Notes: generated by a model not told the origin, from the letters alone. 64,000 nucleotides of DNA from an uncultured Bacteroides sp. (GCF_947632445.1 NZ_CANRPM010000005.1:1-64000); one strand, 5' to 3'. Shown: positions 25,619-34,980, numbered from the stretch's first letter. Made by a program: numbers and translations.

Positions 25619-26571
25619 GCGTGACGTTCGAGCAGATCGTTCCGCATATTTTAAGGGAATACCCGGAGCACAAAAGCCAGATTCCCTACTACAAAGAGGC
25701 GTTCGATATCCTCCGCCACATGGAGTATGCGGAGAACAGCGAAACGATTCCCGTCGAATGGGTACGGGAGGAGGATGAGGAACCGTATATCCACATCGGC
25801 AACTGCGAGGGGGATTACTGGGAGTCCAACCTCGGCAAACGTTTGGAAATCGCAGGAGACGTGCATCTTTCCGATGCCGAATTGGCGGCGCGATGTATGT
25901 GGAGCCTTACCTTCTACGGCTATTCGCCCGACGACAACAGCTATTTTGACCGTGAACCGCATAATTTTTACGAGGAACAGGCGGAGCGGCTCAATAACCG
26001 CAATATTCTCAACTACGCGCGCATTAGGAAAAGCGAGTTTAGGAAACAATTCGGTGACAGGCGCCTCGCGTTCGACTTGGAGACGTGGAAGATTATCGAG
26101 GGCAGGGAAAGGCGTCGCAACCGCGCCAAGCGAATGCGTGATGCCCGGCAGGAACGGCGAATCAAGCAGTTGGAGCACTGCGGGAAGGTCGAACAGGACA
26201 TCCGGCGCATTCTGGCACGGACGCAAGAGATCGCCCGCACGGATTTGAGCTATCTTTTCGACACGCAGCTCGTCGCTCCGGCAACCTACCGCTCGCGTGC
26301 CTTCGACCGTTCGCAGCGGCTACCCTATCTGCGCGAAATCGTAACCCGTTATGCAGACTGGGACGAGGACGATTTGGCGAAGTTCACACGCCTCGTCGTC
26401 GTTCTATCGGCCGACCCCGCCGCCCCTTTCGATACCGACGAACGGGACACGGCTTCCGAAATCCACGCGTGCCTCGCACAACGCAGCCCCAATGCCGAGG
26501 TGCTCTGGTCGTTCGGTACGGCGGCTGATCTCGGCGAGGAGGCGGAGCTGCTGTTTCTGAGAAGTTATTGA
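25594..26571 (+). CDS. Hypothetical protein of the mosaic island
   Basis: 325 residues starting MLLGDLIQSVTFEQIV. The start is fixed by the 42-bp repeat, which shows the same ribosome site and first codons. The N-terminal third (VPHILREYPEHKSQIPYY, then IHIGNCEGDYWESNLGKRLEI) is followed by a basic Arg-rich stretch and then by a helical C-terminus. No known domain is recognised. No signal peptide or membrane segment. It was probably co-transcribed with the 24298 gene before the cassette separated them. Confidence 0.65.
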   Translation: MLLGDLIQSVTFEQIVPHILREYPEHKSQIPYYKEAFDILRHMEYAENSETIPVEWVREEDEEPYIHIGNCEGDYWESNLGKRLEIAGDVHLSDAELAARCMWSLTFYGYSPDDNSYFDREPHNFYEEQAERLNNRNILNYARIRKSEFRKQFGDRRLAFDLETWKIIEGRERRRNRAKRMRDARQERRIKQLEHCGKVEQDIRRILARTQEIARTDLSYLFDTQLVAPATYRSRAFDRSQRLPYLREIVTRYADWDEDDLAKFTRLVVVLSADPAAPFDTDERDTASEIHACLAQRSPNAEVLWSFGTAADLGEEAELLFLRSY

Positions 26572-26611
26572 AAATTAACAGTTCACACGCTGCGACTGTT
26601 GAATAAAGTAG

Positions 26612-26619
26612 TATATTTG
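26612..26619 (+). promoter_or_regulatory. -7 promoter box before the small 26675 gene
   Basis: TATATTTG matches TAnnTTTG. The surrounding segment from GTTCACACGCTGCGACTGTT (26581) recurs in diverged form at 29022-29062, upstream of the WG-repeat gene. Confidence 0.55.
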
Positions 26620-26674
26620 CAGCCACATGTTATTTTTACATTATATAAATTGTATAACTATAAAAACTAAAGTT

Positions 26675-26893
26675 ATGAAAGTATTTAAAGTCACACCCAA
26701 ACGTATCAAAAAGTCGAATGGGCAGGTGCTGACCCCCGATATGGAGGTTGTCGTGACGACGCGCTCGCACTGCAACACGCCGTTCTACAACGGGGCCGTG
26801 GAGGTCCAGGAGGCCTACATGCGGCTGTACGGCTTCGATTACAAGAAATCTTGTTGCTCCGGAAACGATTTTGATTTTGAACCATTGGGGTAG
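26675..26893 (+). CDS. Small hypothetical protein (possibly DUF6140)
   Basis: 72 residues, MKVFKVTPKRIKKSNGQVL onward, basic, no signal. It resembles small Bacteroidales proteins that I recall as DUF6140, but this needs a profile search. It lies 56 bp after a promoter box and 6 bp ahead of the DNPH1-like gene, so the two are probably co-expressed. Confidence 0.65.
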   Translation: MKVFKVTPKRIKKSNGQVLTPDMEVVVTTRSHCNTPFYNGAVEVQEAYMRLYGFDYKKSCCSGNDFDFEPLG

Positions 26894-26899
26894 ATACGT

Positions 26900-27346
26900 A
26901 TGAAAGTCTATTTTGCCGGTTCCATACGCGGCGGGCGCCAGGATGCCGAGCTGTACAAGCGCATCATTGCCTACATCCAGCGCAGCCATGTCGTCCTGAC
27001 AGAACACGTCGGCGACCTGTCGAAGAGCAAGACCGAGGGGCTCCCGAATCGGGAGGTCGCCATCTACGAGCAGGACACGGCATGGCTGCGGGAGGCCGAT
27101 GTGGTGATCGCCGAATGTACGACGCCTTCCCTGGGCGTTGGCTATGAACTGGCCTATGCCGAGGCTCACGGCATCCCGGCGCACATTTTCTATGACAAGA
27201 ACCGGACGAACCTATCGGCCATGCTGACGGGAGATGGCTATTTCCAGATTCATCCTTATAGGGACGAAGCGGAAATCTATCCGCTCCTTGATGCGATCCT
27301 GTCTGAGCTCGATGACGCTGAGCGCAATTATGTGAATGCTCAATAA
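26900..27346 (+). CDS. DNPH1/RCL-like 2'-deoxynucleoside 5'-phosphate N-hydrolase
   Basis: 148 residues of the nucleoside 2-deoxyribosyltransferase fold. The motifs match the animal DNPH1 (RCL) protein closely in order: YFAGSIRGGRQD, VLTEHVGD, YEQDTAWLREADVVIAE, PSLGVGYELAYAEA with the catalytic Glu, and LSAMLTGDG. DNPH1 cleaves the base from deoxynucleoside monophosphates and in humans removes hydroxymethyl-dUMP. In this island it could clear modified nucleotides; that role is inferred. The last 20 residues (EIYPLLDAILSELDDAER) are repeated in the chimeric gene at 28833. Confidence 0.82.
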   Translation: MKVYFAGSIRGGRQDAELYKRIIAYIQRSHVVLTEHVGDLSKSKTEGLPNREVAIYEQDTAWLREADVVIAECTTPSLGVGYELAYAEAHGIPAHIFYDKNRTNLSAMLTGDGYFQIHPYRDEAEIYPLLDAILSELDDAERNYVNAQ

Positions 27347-27379
27347 TAAATTTGTTGTAACACCAATATAGTTAAAACC

Positions 27380-28438
27380 ATGGACATACAAAAAAACTTA
27401 ACACACAAGCCTAATTTATTTAGTTTTGCAACATCCGAACTAAGCCAAGATGCTGTCTTGTGCTATATATTCAGTTGGGCGGACGATAAATACCTCGAAA
27501 TCAATAAAGGCTTATGCGAGACAGCTAAATCATTGCTGTCACGATTCACGAGAGGAAGAATCTCCGAAAAAGAAATACACAAGGTCGAAGTAGGACGACA
27601 GTGGAAGAATATCGATATCTGGGTCGAAATCAATAACGATGCTTTCCTTGTTGTCGAGGATAAAACATCTACCACGAGTCACAACAATCAGCTCGAACGC
27701 TATAAGGAAATTGCAAAAAATGAATACAAAGGTAAGCTGGATAAGTTATCATTTGCCTATTTCAAGACAGATAACGAACCAAATAGCATACTTCGTTATA
27801 TTAAAAGTATCGATTATGAAGTCATTACCAGAGCCGATGTTTTAGAGATACTCAGGCCTTGCGAAAGTTGTCAAATCATAGCAGACTACGTTAGCTATCT
27901 TGAAGATATAGAAAATAAAACACAGGAGTATAAAACAAAACCTGTAGATAAATGGGGTTGGTATCAATGGCAAGGTTTTTTTAAATGGCTCGAAGATGAA
28001 GCTGTCATTAACGTTGATTCATGGGGTTATGTGTCAAATCCAAGTGGGGGATTCCTTGGTTTATGGTGGCACTTTCAACAGATAGACGATAACCTCCAAA
28101 TGTATCTTCAATTTGAACAACAAAAATTCTGTATAAAAATTGAGTATTCAGGCGAAGATACCGATCGTTCCCAAATACGCGATATGTGGCACAACCGTTT
28201 GATGGAAGAAGCCAAGCGAATGGGACTTCAGGTGGAGAAGCCTTCTTTCGGAAAAGGAATGTATATGACCATTGGTGTAGTCGAAGATATTTTTATGTAT
28301 GATGACCATTCGATAAATATGAATGATCCCCATCAGATAAATTCTCTGATAGAGAAACTGCATCAATACGAAAGACTCGTTGATAGATGCACTGACCCAA
28401 CTTCAACGGTAGGCAATTGGCATGACAGGCAAGGATGA
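27380..28438 (+). CDS. PD-(D/E)XK nuclease superfamily protein
   Basis: 352 residues, AT-rich compared with its neighbours. The nuclease core is near residues 70-110: NIDIWVEINNDAFLVVEDKT gives the Asp and the ExK of the PD-(D/E)XK fold, followed by HNNQLERYKEI as the usual helix with Gln. Such proteins are often restriction or abortive-defence enzymes, but many are orphans of unknown target. The last 17 bp overlap the start of the next gene. Base composition suggests separate arrival in the island. Confidence 0.72.
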   Translation: MDIQKNLTHKPNLFSFATSELSQDAVLCYIFSWADDKYLEINKGLCETAKSLLSRFTRGRISEKEIHKVEVGRQWKNIDIWVEINNDAFLVVEDKTSTTSHNNQLERYKEIAKNEYKGKLDKLSFAYFKTDNEPNSILRYIKSIDYEVITRADVLEILRPCESCQIIADYVSYLEDIENKTQEYKTKPVDKWGWYQWQGFFKWLEDEAVINVDSWGYVSNPSGGFLGLWWHFQQIDDNLQMYLQFEQQKFCIKIEYSGEDTDRSQIRDMWHNRLMEEAKRMGLQVEKPSFGKGMYMTIGVVEDIFMYDDHSINMNDPHQINSLIEKLHQYERLVDRCTDPTSTVGNWHDRQG

Positions 28439-28820
28439 TAGGCAGACCCCGGATAACATTGCGGCGGAAATTCTGCCGTTGGACAAGCGCTGCATCTGCG
28501 AGACACTCCCGAAGATGCGGGAGCGCCGTGCGTTCTTTGCTGCGATCGCCGGGGAGTATGCTTCAATAGATGCGTTTGTCCGGGACAACGGGCATTGGCT
28601 CGACATGGTGGGGATTGAATTGACCGCCAGCAAGAACCGCTTGACGCTGTATCTCCAGCTGGATTTCAGCGAGTACGAAGCATATTTTATCGAATCCGAT
28701 ACAGATGGCCGCCTGGTCGTGAGCAACCTTGTCGGCTTTCAGGATTGGACCTGCGCGAACCGCTTGCTGAACCTCGACACCGGCGAGTATGCGCACGAAG
28801 GTTGGCAGAATGACAAATAA
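28422..28820 (+). CDS. Hypothetical 132-residue protein
   Basis: GC-richer than the preceding nuclease gene, whose end it overlaps by 17 bp. Mixed alpha/beta composition with GHWLDMVGIELTASKNRLTL and QLDFSEYEAYFIESDTDG. No signal or membrane segment and no family recognised. The overlap may reflect a junction where the nuclease gene was inserted, in which case the true N-terminus could be altered. Confidence 0.55.
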   Translation: MTGKDDRQTPDNIAAEILPLDKRCICETLPKMRERRAFFAAIAGEYASIDAFVRDNGHWLDMVGIELTASKNRLTLYLQLDFSEYEAYFIESDTDGRLVVSNLVGFQDWTCANRLLNLDTGEYAHEGWQNDK

Positions 28821-28832
28821 AACAGGATAACC

Positions 28833-28994
28833 ATGAACGAACAGGAAAAAGCGCGCCTTGCCGAGCTGCAAAAGACGGACGAAGCGGAAATCTATCCGCT
28901 CCTTGATACGATCCTGTCTGAGCTCGATGACGCTGAGCGCAAATATATAGAAGACAGCAAAATCGACAAGGACGGGAATGAACATTTCGATTGA
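28833..28994 (+). pseudogene. Chimeric 53-codon gene made of pieces of three neighbours
   Basis: The first codons (MNEQEKARLAELQKTD) match the start of the 24298 gene (MNEQEKARLEELESKD). The middle (EIYPLLDTILSELDDAER) matches the C-terminus of the DNPH1-like gene over about 65 nearly identical bases (compare 27262-27327). The end (KIDKDGNEHFD) matches the end of the WG-repeat gene (KIDKVGNEYFD). It has a start, a frame and a stop, so it could be expressed, but it looks like a scar of recombination between duplicated genes. Confidence 0.6.
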
Positions 28995-29142
28995 CAAGCG
29001 GGCACGTTGAATGGAGAAACCTGTTCACACGCTACGACTATCGAAAATAATAGTTATTTGTAGAGTTGCATTCTTGGCGTAGCGCATGCGGCTTGTACGA
29101 CGCACAGAAAGAAAAGAAACAAGATGATTAAATTTTGAGAAT

Positions 29143-29691
29143 ATGAACCAGCAATTAAGAAAAATGCTCTCGGAGAGGTACGATGACATGTATTGGTTTC
29201 ATTTTCGCGAGGGCTTGGCAGTGGTTGAATTAAACGGCAAGTATGGCTTTATAGACCGCACAGGAAAAGAGATTATCCCGTTGAAATATGATGATGCATG
29301 GGATTTCAACAAGGGCTTGGCTAGGGTTAAATTAAACGACAAATGGGGCTTTATAGACCGCAATGGGAAAGAGATTATTCCGTTGAAATATGATGATGTA
29401 TGGGCTTTCAGTGAGGGCTTGGCAAGGGTTGAATTAAACGGCAAGCGGGGCTTTATAGACCACACAGGAAAAGAGATTATCCCGTTGAAATATGATGCCG
29501 CACGGAATTTCAGCGAAGGCTTGGCATGGGTGAAATTGAACGGCAAGTATGGCTTTATAGACCGCACAGGAAAAGAGATTATCCCGTTGAAATATGATGA
29601 TGCATGGGATTTCAACAAGGGCTTGGCAAAGGTGGAATTGAACGGCAAGTATGGCAAAATTGACAAAGTCGGGAATGAATATTTCGATTGA
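29143..29691 (+). CDS. WG-repeat protein
   Basis: 182 residues with five WG-type (KWG) repeats of about 35 residues built on FxEGLAxVxLNGKxGFIDR followed by GKEIIPLKYDDA. Repeats 1 and 5 share long identical stretches at the DNA level, indicating recent copying. No signal peptide, so probably cytoplasmic. Such repeats form beta-propeller or solenoid surfaces that bind proteins; some lie in toxin-immunity loci. The partner here is unknown. A promoter-like segment similar to that at 26581 lies upstream (29022-29062). Confidence 0.8.
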   Translation: MNQQLRKMLSERYDDMYWFHFREGLAVVELNGKYGFIDRTGKEIIPLKYDDAWDFNKGLARVKLNDKWGFIDRNGKEIIPLKYDDVWAFSEGLARVELNGKRGFIDHTGKEIIPLKYDAARNFSEGLAWVKLNGKYGFIDRTGKEIIPLKYDDAWDFNKGLAKVELNGKYGKIDKVGNEYFD

Positions 29692-29906
29692 TTGGCAAAC
29701 GGCGAGTTAAGATTGTCGGAATAAGAATCTGCTTCGGTTGAGGACTGCTTTTCGTGGCGGGCTGCGGTCGGCTCCCGCCGGAACGGACACTATCCATCCT
29801 GAATCCTCCGAAGTTTCACGCTGAAACGATAAAAAATAGCGACAAAAACAGCACGCGTTACGGCCGTTTTCCTGCCATTTGCCTTCGCCGGAAAAGGGTA
29901 CTCCGA

Positions 29907-30088
29907 ACCCCCGCCAGAAGGTGTTCTGAAGGGGGTCTAATCGTTTAAGTTAATCGATCATCATCGCTTAACTTAATCGATCATCATCGACTAACTTAAT
30001 CGATCATCGTCGCTTAACTTAATCGACAGAAGCCGTTGTTCCGTAGCGATAACGGGAGGTATTTTGCCTTAGTAATAAATATATACAT
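29907..30088. repeat. Dispersed repeat, copy B, inverted relative to copy A
   Basis: Hairpin ACCCCC/GGGGGT with CCAGAA/TTCTGA, then about four units on ATCGATCATCATCGCTTAACTTA, then TAATAAATATATACAT: the reverse complement order of 13588-13769. With the spacer after 29691 and a GAAGTGCTG repeat at 30105-30133, this accounts for the gap before 30212. Confidence 0.85.
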
Positions 30089-30104
30089 TAACTTCGGGAT
30101 AGTA

Positions 30105-30133
30105 GCACTGTGTCGGGACTTCAGGAAGTGCTG
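30105..30133. repeat. GCACTG/CAGTGC-type short dispersed repeat
   Basis: GCACTGTGTCGGGACTTCAG and nine further bases match 5077-5105 with one difference. Related GAAGCACT motifs are at 47814-47920. Confidence 0.7.
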
Positions 30134-30145
30134 TCTGCGGCACAT

Positions 30146-30168
30146 AAAAAAAGGGAGCCGAAGCCCCC
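30146..30168 (-). terminator. Terminator of the arabinose operon
   Basis: On the minus strand GGGGGC-TTCG-GCTCCC forms a hairpin with a TTCG tetraloop, followed by seven T. It lies 44 bp after the GH51 gene. Confidence 0.9.
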
Positions 30169-30211
30169 TCTCTTAAAGAAGTCCGCGTCGTTCGCGGCCA
30201 ATCAATCAAAG

Positions 30212-31756
30212 TCATTGCAGTTCCAGCGTCACGATGGACTTTGCCGGAAGCGTCAGGCGGAGGACTCCCTTCTCAATCTTGGCATCTCCGAATGGCACGG
30301 GCCGCACGCGGTCGGGCCGGTCGAAGGTGTTGCAGTCGGTAACGCGCTCTGCCGTCAGTATCTCACCCACGACCCTGCGGGCTGTGATGCCGGGCAGGTG
30401 GATGGTGACTTCCTGTGCCTCGGCAAGGTCTACGTTGGAGAGCGAGAGGTGCACGCGCCCTTCCTTGTCGCGCGAGGCGGTGGCGCTGAGCAGCGGCAGA
30501 CGGCGGCCGTCGCGCACGCCGACGGTGGTGCAAGAAAGGTCTATGGGCAGGTAGGTGGCATCCTGATGCACGCGGTACATCTTGAAAACGTAGTAGGTGG
30601 GTGTCAGCACCATGCGGTCGTCCTTCGTCAAAATCATGGACTGGAGGACGTTGACTACCTGGGCTATGTTCGCCATCTTCAGGCGGTCGGTGTATTTATG
30701 GAAGATGTCGAACGAGAGGGAGGCCACGAAGGCATCGCGCAGGGAGTTCTGCTGGTAGAGATGTCCGGCGACGGTGCCCGGCTCCTCGTCCCACCACGTG
30801 CCCCACTCGTCGAGCATCAGGGCAATCTGCTTCTTGGGATCGTAGCGATCCATGATAGCGCAGTGGCGACGGATGACGTCTTCCACCTCGCGGCACTTGC
30901 CCAACGTCCAGTAGAAGTCCTCGTCGGTGAACTGCGTGGCCGAACCCTTGCTGCCGTTCCAGCCCGCCACGGTGTAGTAGTGAAGCGAAATGCCTTGCAT
31001 GCGTCCGCCTACGCGGTTCATAAGGACATCGGTCCAGTTGTAGTCGTAGTCGCTGGCGCCGCTGGCAATCTTGAAGAGGCGGTTGCCGTCGTAGTTGCGG
31101 CAGTAGGTGGAGTAGCGTCGGTAGAGGTCGGAGTAGTATTCGGGACGCATGCCTCCGCCGCATCCCCAGCTCTCGTTGCCCACGCCGAGGTACTTCACCT
31201 TCCAGGCCTTGTCGCGTCCGTTCTGCCGGCGCAGGCGTGCCATAGGCGAGTCGCCTTCGGAAGTCATGTATTCCACCCACTTGGCGAGTTCCTCGACCGT
31301 TCCGCTGCCCACGTTGCCGCTGATGTAAGGCTCACAACCCAGCAACTCGCAGAGGTTCAGAAATTCGTGCGTGCCGAAGCTGTTGTCCTCGATGGTGCCG
31401 CCCCAGTTGTTGTTCACCATCTTGGGGCGCTGTTCCCTGGGGCCGATGCCGTCCATCCAGTGGTATTCGTCGGCAAAGCAGCCGCCGGGCCAGCGCAGGA
31501 CGGGCACACGAAGTTCCTTCAGGGCGTTGAACACGTCGGTGCGGTAGCCTTGAATATTGGGAATCGGCGAGTCCTCGCCCACCCACAGGCCGCCGTAGAT
31601 GCAGGTGCCCAAGTGTTCGGCAAACTGACCGTAGATTTCTCTCGGAATGACTTGAGTACCGCCGTCGGCCTCAACGGTAAGGGTCGCGCTGTGCTGTGCG
31701 GAGAGCGACAGCGAGGCGGTCAGCAACAGGCTGCTGAAGAAGAGTTTGTTTGTCAT
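30212..31756 (-). CDS. GH51 alpha-L-arabinofuranosidase, exported
   Basis: 514 residues with a signal peptide ([20 protein letters not shown]). GH51 motifs: [11 protein letters not shown] near the start, [13 protein letters not shown], the acid/base Glu in [11 protein letters not shown] and the nucleophile Glu in [10 protein letters not shown]. It removes terminal arabinofuranose from arabinan or arabinoxylan oligomers in the periplasm. Last gene of the arabinose operon, 24 bp after araB, and it supplies the free sugar used by the others. Confidence 0.94.
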   Translation of the reverse strand: MTNKLFFSSLLLTASLSLSAQHSATLTVEADGGTQVIPREIYGQFAEHLGTCIYGGLWVGEDSPIPNIQGYRTDVFNALKELRVPVLRWPGGCFADEYHWMDGIGPREQRPKMVNNNWGGTIEDNSFGTHEFLNLCELLGCEPYISGNVGSGTVEELAKWVEYMTSEGDSPMARLRRQNGRDKAWKVKYLGVGNESWGCGGGMRPEYYSDLYRRYSTYCRNYDGNRLFKIASGASDYDYNWTDVLMNRVGGRMQGISLHYYTVAGWNGSKGSATQFTDEDFYWTLGKCREVEDVIRRHCAIMDRYDPKKQIALMLDEWGTWWDEEPGTVAGHLYQQNSLRDAFVASLSFDIFHKYTDRLKMANIAQVVNVLQSMILTKDDRMVLTPTYYVFKMYRVHQDATYLPIDLSCTTVGVRDGRRLPLLSATASRDKEGRVHLSLSNVDLAEAQEVTIHLPGITARRVVGEILTAERVTDCNTFDRPDRVRPVPFGDAKIEKGVLRLTLPAKSIVTLELQ

Positions 31757-31780
31757 GGTAAGTATAAGGATTTGAATGTT

Positions 31781-33376
31781 TTACTTCTTGCAAGCCACTG
31801 CCTGTGCCTCAATGGGCAGGCAGGCCTTATAGGTCTCGATGTATGCGTTAAATCCGGCCACGTCTTCGGGCACGGGCGCTACCTCGACACCGGCGTCACC
31901 GGCAAATACCTGTGCGTCCAGGAAGTCCGGCAGCGACAGGCTTCGGGCGTTGTTCACCAAGTAAGAACCCAGCAGGGCGATACCCCAGGCTCCCCCCTCG
32001 CCTGCCGTCTCCATGACAGAAATCGGCGAGTTGATGGCAGCCGCCAAAATGCGTTGTCCCACACCTTTGGTCTTGAACAGGCCGCCGTGACCCGTGATGC
32101 GATCCACGCGGATCTTCTCGTCGTTGAACAAAATGTCGTTGCCTATCTTCAGCACGGCTACAGAGGCATAAAGATGGGAGCGCATCAGGTTGGCGAGGCT
32201 GAACTTGTCCGTAGCCGAACGCACGAACAGGGGACGGCCCTCGGCCAGTCCGGTGACGGGTTCGCCGGAGAAGTAGTTGTAGGCCATCAGACCGCCGCAG
32301 TCGGCGTCTCCCTCAAGCGCATGGTTGTAAAGCTTGCCGTAGATGTCGTTCATGTCGACGGGCAGTCCCATCAGTTCCTGGTATTCCCTGAAGAGGCCGA
32401 CCCAGGCATTGAGATCGGAAGTACAGTTGTTGCAGTGAACCATTGCCACGGGGCTGCCGTCCGGCGTGGTCACAATATCAATGGCCTCGTAGGGACGCGA
32501 AAGCTCCTTCTCCAGCACAATCATGGAGAACGACGACGTTCCGGCAGAGACGTTGCCCGTGCGCTGCTTCACGGCGTTGGTAGCGACCATACCCGTACCC
32601 GCGTCGCCTTCGGGCGGACAGAGCGGAATGCCTGCTTTCAACCGGCCTGTGGGGTCGATCTTGCGTGCACCGTCTTCCGTCAGGCGTCCGGCATCTTCAC
32701 CGGCCATCAGGACGCGGGGCAGGATGTCCCGCAGCTTCCAGCCGTAGCCCGGAGCAATCAGTTGCTCGAACTTCTCTATCATCGGGGCAGAATAGTCTTT
32801 TGTTTCCGGGTCGATGGGCAGCATACCGGAAGCATCGCCGATACCCAGCACGCGTTCGCCCGTCAGCTGCCAGTGAACATATCCGGCCAAGGTAGTCAGG
32901 AAGTCGATGGAAGGCACATGCTCCTCTCCGTTCAGAATAGCCTGATAGAGGTGCGAGATGCTCCAGCGTAAAGGAATGTTATAAACAAAGAGTTCGGACA
33001 GTTTGGCGGCGGCAGCACCGGTGTTCGTATTGCGCCACGTGCGGAAGGGCACGAGGATGTTCTGCTGCTTGTCGAAGGCCATGTAGCCGTGCATCATGGC
33101 ACTGACGCCAATGGCGGCCAGGGTTTCGATTTCTACGCCGTATTGCTTCTTCACGTCGGCGCAGAGGTCGGCATAGCAGTCTTGCAGACCGTTCCACACA
33201 GCGTCGAGGCTGTAAGTCCAGAGACCGTCGACAAGCTGGTTCTCCCAAGTGTGGCTACCCTGAGCGATGGGCTTGTTCTCCTCGTCGATGAGAACCGCCT
33301 TGATACGAGTGGATCCGAATTCGATGCCCAGCACGGCACGTCCGGCTTCTATGGTAAATTTGGGATCTGATTTCAT
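31781..33376 (-). CDS. araB: L-ribulokinase (FGGY family)
   Basis: 531 residues. FGGY sugar kinase: phosphate-binding loop [15 protein letters not shown] at the N-terminus, [19 protein letters not shown] and [13 protein letters not shown] in the second domain. The start at 33376 (MKSDPKF) removes an unlikely leader. Sequence alone could suggest xylulokinase; its place between araA and GH51 makes ribulokinase the better call. It phosphorylates L-ribulose made by AraA. Confidence 0.87.
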   Translation of the reverse strand: MKSDPKFTIEAGRAVLGIEFGSTRIKAVLIDEENKPIAQGSHTWENQLVDGLWTYSLDAVWNGLQDCYADLCADVKKQYGVEIETLAAIGVSAMMHGYMAFDKQQNILVPFRTWRNTNTGAAAAKLSELFVYNIPLRWSISHLYQAILNGEEHVPSIDFLTTLAGYVHWQLTGERVLGIGDASGMLPIDPETKDYSAPMIEKFEQLIAPGYGWKLRDILPRVLMAGEDAGRLTEDGARKIDPTGRLKAGIPLCPPEGDAGTGMVATNAVKQRTGNVSAGTSSFSMIVLEKELSRPYEAIDIVTTPDGSPVAMVHCNNCTSDLNAWVGLFREYQELMGLPVDMNDIYGKLYNHALEGDADCGGLMAYNYFSGEPVTGLAEGRPLFVRSATDKFSLANLMRSHLYASVAVLKIGNDILFNDEKIRVDRITGHGGLFKTKGVGQRILAAAINSPISVMETAGEGGAWGIALLGSYLVNNARSLSLPDFLDAQVFAGDAGVEVAPVPEDVAGFNAYIETYKACLPIEAQAVACKK

Positions 33377-33453
33377 AAGAGTCTTGTTATAAAGTGAAAC
33401 AAACCGAAGAAGGGACACACGGATGTCTTTCCTTCTTCGGTTACGAATTTAAT

Positions 33454-34980
33454 TTAGCAAAGCGCCTTGTTCAGCATGTAGTACACCTCGTTCATGCGGA
33501 GCTCTTTCTTGAACTCGCTGATGGTGGTGTTCTTGTCGATGTGAACCATCTCGATGCCTGCAATCTCGGCATAGTCTTCCCAGTATTCGGCGGTCAGGTC
33601 ATAGGAGAAACAGGAGTGGTGCGTACCCCCGGCCAGAATCCAGGCTCCGGCACCTACTTCGAAGTTGGGCATCGGTTTCCACAGGGCGGAAGCTACGGGC
33701 AGCTTGGGCAGCGGTTTCGGCTCGATACATTCCACATCGTTCACAATCAGACGGAAGCGGTTACCCAGGTCAACGACCGTAGCCGTGCAGCCGGTACCTA
33801 CCTTCGACGTGAATACGAGGCGGGCTGTCTGGCTCTTGCGGATGCCGATACCGAGGAAGTGAACTTCCAGACGAGGTTTCCGGGCAGCGATGAGCGGGCA
33901 GACTTCCAGCATGTGAGCCTGAAGGATGGAGCTGTTCTCGCCGTCGAAGTTCAAAGTGTAGTCTTCAAGGAAGGAGCAGCCGGTGGGCAGGCCCTGGTTC
34001 ATTACCCATACGGTACGGTAAAGGGCCGCAGACTTCCAGTCGCCTTCGGCACCAAAGCCATATCCCTCGGCCATCAGACGCTGGCTGGCAAGACCGGGAA
34101 TCTGGTCGAAGTAGCTGCCGTCAGTCTGACCCAAGTCATCGAAATTGGTGGTGAAACCTTTGGCACCTTTATCCTTCAGAATGGCACGCAGGGCAAGCTC
34201 GGCCTTAGCAGAATTCCATATTTTCCCATAAGCTTCGGTGCGTCCGTCTTCCAGTACGGCATCATGGTCGTAGAGGCGGAAATATTCGTCAACCAATGCC
34301 TTTACGTCTTCGTCTTTCACCTGTGCATGGTATTCCATCAGTTCGCTTACAGGGCAATAGTCCACATGGTAGCCCATGCGTTGCTCGGCTTCCACCTTGT
34401 CGCCGTCGGTCACGGCCACATTGTTCATCTGGTCGCCAAAGCGGATGATAAGCATATCCTGAGCATCGGCCCAAGCGGCGCAAACGCGCATCCATACGGC
34501 AATCTTCTTCTGAGTCTCTTCTTCCTTCCAGTAGCCTACCACCACTTTGCGACGAATGCGCATACGGGTACAGATGTGACCGAACTCACGGTCGCCGTGA
34601 GCACTCTGATTGAGGTTCATGAAGTCCATGTCCATCGTGTCCCAAGGAATCTCTTTGTTATACTGGGTGTGCAGATGGAGCAACGGTTTCTTCAACTGCT
34701 GCAAGCCGTGAATCCACATCTTGGCGGGTGAGAAGGTATGCATCCAGGTGATGACACCGATACATTTCTCTTCGTTGTTGGCAGCCTTGAATACGGCTTC
34801 CACTTCCTTAGATGAATTAGCCGTACCTTTATACACCACCTTGACAGGCAGTTTGCCCGACCCGTTCAATCCCTTTACCATTTCGTTGCTATGTGCATCT
34901 ACTGCGACTACTGCGTCTCCGCCATACAGAAGCTGTGCTCCTGTGACGAACCATACTTCATATTGATCAAATGCGTTCAT
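33454..34980 (-). CDS. araA: L-arabinose isomerase
   Basis: 508 residues, normal length. It turns L-arabinose into L-ribulose with a Mn2+ cofactor. Recognised from YEVWFVTGAQLLYG, ITWMHTFSPAKMWI, HLHTQYNKEIPW, FMNLNQSAHGDREFGH and the C-terminal LAGGTHHSCFS with metal-site His residues. The gap to araB is 77 bp. Confidence 0.97.
   Translation of the reverse strand: MNAFDQYEVWFVTGAQLLYGGDAVVAVDAHSNEMVKGLNGSGKLPVKVVYKGTANSSKEVEAVFKAANNEEKCIGVITWMHTFSPAKMWIHGLQQLKKPLLHLHTQYNKEIPWDTMDMDFMNLNQSAHGDREFGHICTRMRIRRKVVVGYWKEEETQKKIAVWMRVCAAWADAQDMLIIRFGDQMNNVAVTDGDKVEAEQRMGYHVDYCPVSELMEYHAQVKDEDVKALVDEYFRLYDHDAVLEDGRTEAYGKIWNSAKAELALRAILKDKGAKGFTTNFDDLGQTDGSYFDQIPGLASQRLMAEGYGFGAEGDWKSAALYRTVWVMNQGLPTGCSFLEDYTLNFDGENSSILQAHMLEVCPLIAARKPRLEVHFLGIGIRKSQTARLVFTSKVGTGCTATVVDLGNRFRLIVNDVECIEPKPLPKLPVASALWKPMPNFEVGAGAWILAGGTHHSCFSYDLTAEYWEDYAEIAGIEMVHIDKNTTISEFKKELRMNEVYYMLNKALC

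Noticed and set aside
25542..25778. 78-codon frame as a complete gene
   Set aside because: After about 12 codons it enters the 42-bp repeat and then runs out of frame through the downstream gene; only the first part is likely an original gene fragment.
30110..32971. 953-codon open frame on the plus strand across GH51 and araB
   Set aside because: It is antisense to two clearly recognised genes, has no family features, and results from codon bias in GC-rich genes.
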